DNA of 64,000 bases from Achatina immaculata. Taxonomy: Eukaryota; Mollusca; Gastropoda; Stylommatophora; Achatinidae. A program made the position numbers and the translations under genes. Below, one piece after another: positions 58,941 through 64,000 of this stretch (within the stretch, counting starts at the first letter, position 1; the number at the start of each line of letters is the position of its first letter). Under the pieces are notes generated by a model. It worked only from the letters and a program-made list of their open reading frames with translations, was not told the DNA's origin and did not search any database. The DNA lies in the NCBI GenBank assembly GCA_009760885.1, contig CM019716.1, forward strand, positions 10,176,438 through 10,240,437, read 5' to 3'.

Positions 58941-59635
58941 ACCACAAGGGTGCCTCCTAGATAGATGTACCACCTCACACCACAAGGCTGCCTGCTAGAT
59001 AGATGTACCACCTCACACCACAAGGCTGCCTGCTAGATAGATGTACCACCTCACACCACAAGACTGCCTGCTAGATAGATGTACCACCTCACACCACATG
59101 GGTGCCTGCTAGATAGATGCACCACCTCGCACCACATGGGTGCCTGCTAGATAGATGTACCACCTCACACCACAAGGATGCTTACTAGATAGATGTACCA
59201 CCACAAGGGTGCCTACTAGATAGATGTACCACCACAAGGGTGTCTACTAGATAGATGTACCACCACAAGGGTGCCTACTAGATAGATATACCACCACAAG
59301 GGTGCCTACTAGATAGATGTACCACCACAAGGGTGCCTACTAGATAGATGTACCACCACAAGGGTGCCTGCTAGATAGATGTACCACCTCACACCACACG
59401 GGTGCCTACTAGATAGATGTACCACCACAAGGGTGCCTACTAGATAGATGTACCACCACAAGGGTGCCTGCTAGATAGATGTACCACCTCACACCACAAG
59501 ACTGCCTGCTAGATAGATGTACCACCTCATACCACATGGCTGCCTGCTAGATAGATGTACCACCTCGCATCACAAGGGTGCCTGCTAGATAGATGTACCA
59601 CTTCACACCACAAGGCTGCCTGCTAGATAGATGTA
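58941..59635. repeat. 31/38-bp GCCTGCTAGATAGATGTACC array, left block
   Basis: Units of CACAAGGGTGCCTACTAGAT and AGATGTACCAC, with or without CTCACAC, giving 31- and 38-bp forms. Confidence 0.95.
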
Positions 59636-60016
59636 AGTAAGAAGTATTGTGTCTTAGACTGTAAGTAAGAAGTATTTGTGTCTTAGACTGTAAGTAAGAA
59701 GTATTTGTGTCTTAGACTGTAAGTAAGAAGTATTTGTGTCTTAGACTGTAAGTAAGAAGTATTGTGTCTTAGACTGTAAGTAAGAAGTATTTGTGTCTTA
59801 GACTGTAAGTAAGAAGTATTTGTGTCTTAGACTGTAAGTAAGAAGTATTTGTGTCTTAGACTGTAAGTAAGAAGTATTGTGTCTTAGACTGTAAGTAAGA
59901 AGTATTTGTGTCTTAGACTGTAAGTAAGAAGTATTTGTGTCTTAGATTGTAAGTAAGAAGTATTTGTGTCTTAGACTGTAAGTAAGAAGTATTTGTGTCT
60001 TAGACTGTAAGCAAGA
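59636..60016 (+). repeat. Second block of the GTAAGT-bearing 30-bp array
   Basis: About 12.5 units of the array at 56165-58310, re-entered through a junction CTAGATAGATG|TAAGTAAG. It belongs to the duplicated segment that contains the second TM4 exon. Confidence 0.95.
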
Positions 60017-60097
60017 AATATTTTATGAAAACAAAATTTACTCGCAAGAAAATGTAACGTTTCTGACTTTTATTTCCTTGGCTTGTTCTGTGGCCAG

Positions 60098-60246
60098 ATT
60101 GCCACTCGCTGGCCAAAGAAAACGTACACCTTGTGTACACTGAAGAGAGCTCGATATGTGCTTTTGTTGATCGGAATTATCATAATGTGCCTGGATATCA
60201 ATCACTTCTGGACATATGGCGTGCCCAAGCCTGGCTTTGCATGCAT
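60098..60246 (+). CDS. Class A GPCR exon: loop 2 and TM4 (duplicate copy)
   Basis: The same 149 bp and splice sites as 58384-58532, offset by 1,714 bp, with no difference seen. The exon enters in phase 0 and leaves in phase 2, so including both copies in one transcript would break the frame. Only one can be used at a time. Identical sequence in the flanks argues for a very recent duplication or an assembly duplicate, rather than diverged mutually exclusive exons. Confidence 0.8.
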
Positions 60247-60655
60247 GTAAGTAAACATAGAATTGTCTTGTCTTGTGCTTTATGTTTGTTTATGCCTACT
60301 TGTGCAAGCGTGTGGTGGTGTAAGTACATATCTGTGTAAGCATGTGAAAAAATGGGATAATTCTGACAAACGGTGACAATTTATATGAATAAACTGATGG
60401 AGTTTAGGTTGGTAGGTTCCGTCGTTGTTTCGTGAAGTAAAATAGAAATAACAGAAAAATAGCAGAGAAATAACAGAGAAATAACACAGAAATAACACAG
60501 AAATAACAGAAAAATAAAAGAGAAATGAATGAGAAATAAAAGAAAACTAACAGACAAATAAAAAATAAATAAAACAGACTTTTTTATTAGATTTGAACTG
60601 ACAAAATGTGGCAGATCCGTGGATTTTTCGACTTTTGTGTGAATTTTTTTATACA
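60247..60655. other. Duplicate of the low-copy intron segment
   Basis: Same content as 58533-58940; identity ends near 60669 inside the next array (CCTGCTAG against CCTCCTAG). Confidence 0.6.
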
Positions 60656-62430
60656 CCACAAGGGTGCCTGCTAGATAGATTTACCACCTCGCACCACAAG
60701 GCTGCCTGCTAGATAGATTTACCACTTCCCACTACAAAGGTGTCTGTTAGATAGATTTACCACTTCGCACCACAAAGGTTTCTGCTAGATAATGCACCAC
60801 CTCGCACCACAAGGGTGTCTGCTAGAAAGATGTACCACATCGCACCACAACGGTGCCTGCTAGATAGATGTACCACCTCGCACCACAAGGGTGCCTGCTA
60901 GATAGATTTACCACTTCGCACCACAAAGGTGTCTGCTAGATAGATGCACCACCTCACACCACAAGGCTGCCTGCTAGATAGATGTACCACCTCACACCAC
61001 AAGGATGCCTGCTAGATAGATGTACCACCTCGCACCACAAGGGTGCCTGCTAGATAGATGTACCACCTCACACCACAAGGGTGCCTGCTAGATAGATGTA
61101 CCACCACAAGGGTGCCTACTAGATAGATGTACCACCACAAGGGTGCCTACTAGATAGATGCACCACCACAACGATGCCTGCTAGACAGATGCACCACCAC
61201 AAGGATGCCTGCTAGATAGATGCACCACCACAAGGGTGCCTGCTAGATAAATGCACCACCACAACGGTGCCTGCTAGATAGATGCACCACCACAAGGGTG
61301 CCTGCTAGATAGATGCACCACCACAAGGGTGCCTGCTAGATAGATGTACCACCACAACGGTGCCTGCTAGATAGATGCACCACTACAAAGGTGCCTGCTA
61401 GATAGATGCACCATCATAAGGGTGCCTGCTAGATAGATGTACCACCACAACGGTGCCTGCTAGATAGATGCACCACTACAAAGGTGCCTGCTAGATAGAT
61501 GCACCATCATAAGGGTGCCTACTAGATAGATGTACCGCTACAAGGGTGCCTGCTAGACAGATGCTCCACCACAAAGGTGTCTGCTAGATAGATGTACCAC
61601 TTCGCACCACAAGGGTGTCTGCTAGATAGATGTACCACTTCGCACCACAAACGTGCCTGCTAGATAGATGTACCACTTCGCACCATAAGGGTGCCTGCTA
61701 GATAGATGCACCACCACAAGGGTGCCTGCTAGATAAATGCACCACTACAAGTGTTAATGCTAGATAGATGTACCACCTCGCACCATGCAGGTGCCTGATA
61801 TATAGATGTACCACCACAAAAGTGCCTGCTAGATAGATGTACCACCACAAGGGTGCCTGTTAGATAGATGTACCACTAGAAGGGTGCCTGCTAGATAAAT
61901 GTACTTCCACAAAGGTGTCTGCTAGATAGATGTACCACCACAATAGATGCACCGCCATAAGGGTGCCTGCCAGATAGATTTACCACCATAAGGGTGCCTG
62001 CTAGATAAATGTATCACCACAAGGGTGCCTGCTAGATAGATGCTCAACCACAATGGTGCCTGCTAGATAGATGTACCACTTCGCACCACAAGGGTGCCTG
62101 CTAGATAGATGTACCACTTTACACCACAAACGTGCCTGCTAGATAGATGCACCACTTCGCACCACAAAGGTGCCTGCTAGATAGATGTACCACTACAAGG
62201 GTGCCTGCTTGATAGATGTACCACCACAAGAGTGCCTGCTTGATAGATGTACCACTACAAGGGTGCCTGCTTGATAGATGTACCACTACAAGGGTGCCTG
62301 CTTGATAGATGTACCACTACAAGGGTGCCTGCTAGATAGATGTAGCATCTCGCACCACATGGATGCCTGCTAGATAGATGTACCACCTCGTACCACAAGG
62401 GTGCCTGCTAGATAGATGTACCACCTCGTG
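60656..62430. repeat. 31/38-bp GCCTGCTAGATAGATGTACC array, right block
   Basis: About fifty units of CACAAGGGTGCCTGCTAGAT and AGATGCACCAC, in shorter (CACCACAAG) and longer (CACCTCGCACCACAAG) forms. It is more diverged than the left block. Confidence 0.95.
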
Positions 62431-63410
62431 GTGGTGGAATTTTTGGATTAAAATCTTAGCCTTACCGGAAGGACCACCATGTTGATCATGGTGCCTTCCG
62501 TGCCAGGTTTTTGTGTGATTTATATCAGGCTCAGCTTTGTTCTATTGTTTCCGTTCTCTTAACTTTATGTTGAAGATTGTTTCCTTGTTGTTTAGTTTCT
62601 CTTCTCTTAATTAACGTTATGTTGTAGGTTGTTTCCTTGTTTAGTTTCTCTTCTCTTAATTAACGATATGTTGTAGGTTGTTTTCTTGTTGTTTAGTTTC
62701 CCTTGTCTTAACGTTATGCTGTAGGTTGTTTCCTTCGTTGTTTTGTTTCCCTTCTCTTAACCTTATGTTGTAGATTGTTTCCTTATTGTTTTATTTCCCT
62801 TCTCTTATGTTGTAGAATGTTTCTTTTGTTGCTTTGTTTCCATTCTCTTAACTGTATGTTCTAGATTATTTCCTTATTGTTTTGTTTCCTTTCTCTTAAC
62901 GTTGTGTTGTAGATTGTTTCCTTTTTGTTTAATTTCCCTTTTCTTTATTAACGTTATGTTGTAGGTTGTTTCCTTGATGTTTAGTTTCCCTTCCTTAAAG
63001 TTATATTGTATGTTGTTTCCTTGTTGCTTGGTTTCCCTTCTCTTAATTAACGTTATGTTGTAGGTTGTCTTCTTGTTGTTTTGTTTCCATTCGCTTAATT
63101 AACGTTACGTTGTAGGTTGTTTTATTGTTGTTTAGTTTCCCTTCTCTTAAAGTTATGTTGTAGGTTGTTTTATTGTTGTTTTATTTCCCATCTCTTAAAG
63201 TTATGTTGTAGATTGTTTCTTTATGGTTTTTTTCCCCTTCTATTAAAGATATGTTGTAGATTGTTTCTTTTGTTGTTTTATTTCCCTTCTCTTAACTTTA
63301 TGTTGTAGATTGTTTCCTTGTTGTTTTGTCTGCCTGTTATTTTGTTTCCCTGTGTTCTTTTTGTTTCCCTGATGTTTTGAGTTAGACTGTCAATTTTTTA
63401 ACCACAGTAC
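62431..63410. repeat. ~52-bp minisatellite, diverged
   Basis: Units contain TTATGTTGTAGGTTGTTTCC, TTGTTGTTTAGTTTCCCTTC and TCTTAATTAACG. They begin after a short low-copy stretch with an imperfect inverted repeat (GGAAGGACCACCATG and CATGGTGCCTTCC, ~62467-62503). Confidence 0.9.
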
Positions 63411-63530
63411 AAGACCAGCTCTGAAAATATATTTAGATATTGCTTTTTTTCCAGAATAATCAGTTTAAATAGACCGTCTTTAGCTTTATATTTCTCGCAG
63501 ACATTGTGGTGCATTATTTAACTTCGTGTT
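63411..63530. other. Unassigned low-copy sequence
   Basis: A short spacer; no receptor exon for TM5 was found here or elsewhere right of 60246. Confidence 0.4.
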
Positions 63531-64000
63531 TCCACATTACTACAACAACATTGTTTCTACATTACTACAACAACAAGGTTTCTATATTACTACAATTTTT
63601 CTACATTACTACAACAACAAGGTTTCTATATTACTACAATTTTTCTACATTACTACAATAACAAGGTTTCTATATTACTACAATTTTTCTACATTACTAC
63701 AACAACAAGGTTTCTATATTACTACAATTTTTCTACATTACTACAACAACAAGGTTTCTATATTACTCAAAACAAGGCTAAAATATTACTACAACAACAA
63801 CGTTTCTATATTCTTACAACAACAACGTTTCTATATTCTTACAACAACAACGTTTGTATATTACTATAAAAACAGTGTTTCCACATTACTACAAAAACAA
63901 TATTTCTACATTACTACAACAACAACGTTTCTACATTACTACAATAGCAATGTTTCCACACTACAACAACAACAATGTTTTAACATTACTGCAATAAAAA
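63531..64000. repeat. ~25-bp TTTCTACATTACTACAACAA array
   Basis: Units of TTTCTATATTACTACAACAA with CAAGG or CAACG ends; a composite 45-bp form recurs at 63580-63750. The array continues past the right edge. Confidence 0.93.

Noticed and set aside
58566..59023. Hydrophobic minus-strand frames resembling membrane proteins
   Set aside because: They arise from AAATAACAGAGAAATAACA repeats read on the complementary strand.

Overview
The window looks like animal nuclear DNA, AT-rich and dominated by tandem repeats. The best-supported host gene is a split class A G-protein-coupled receptor (GPCR) with large introns. Around it lie non-LTR retrotransposon fragments (LINEs), a mariner, Helitrons and probable solo LTRs. 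The Helitron termini, LINE types and receptor style fit a lophotrochozoan, probably a mollusc. That is an inference from general knowledge, not a database match.

Layout: 1-7190 holds minisatellites and an exact-looking 1,258-bp tandem duplication. A candidate first exon with a start codon lies at 7312-7324. 7560-11405 is long minisatellite arrays. 11410-18940 has three LINE fragments, more arrays and a probable solo LTR. 18940-21790 is a ~1.4-kb tandem duplication. 21790-28510 has a CpG-dense patch, arrays, a second LTR of the same family, two LINE copies and an acidic coding-like repeat. 28670-32140 is a 3.5-kb polypyrimidine tract. 32190-34410 is more arrays. 34440-34593 is a receptor exon. 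34594-38480 holds two full and one partial copy of a Helitron-bearing segment. 38735-43378 has arrays and two LINEs in tail-to-tail orientation. 43378-45316 is a 37-bp array with higher-order structure. 45754-60246 carries the receptor exons for TM1-TM4, separated by arrays and a mariner. The rest is minisatellite.

The receptor model is built from five exons whose splice phases fit at every junction (1, 2, 2, 0, with exon 5 ending in phase 2): 7312-7324 (start, tentative), 34440-34593 (tyrosine-rich extracellular N-terminus), 45754-45951 (TM1-TM2), 49535-49676 (TM3) and 58384-58532 (loop 2 and TM4, with a second identical-looking copy at 60098-60246). TM5-TM7 are not seen and should lie beyond the right edge. 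The receptor reads Asp-Met-Met where most class A receptors have Asp/Glu-Arg-Tyr. That triplet and its splice donor sit inside a 28-bp tandem repeat.

No bacterial-type operon, CRISPR array, rRNA or tRNA was recognised. Long open frames in the arrays are mostly consequences of repeat length or base composition. Seven near-identical tandem duplications of 0.7-1.7 kb recur across the window, so assembly error should be considered before any biological reading of the duplicated exon.
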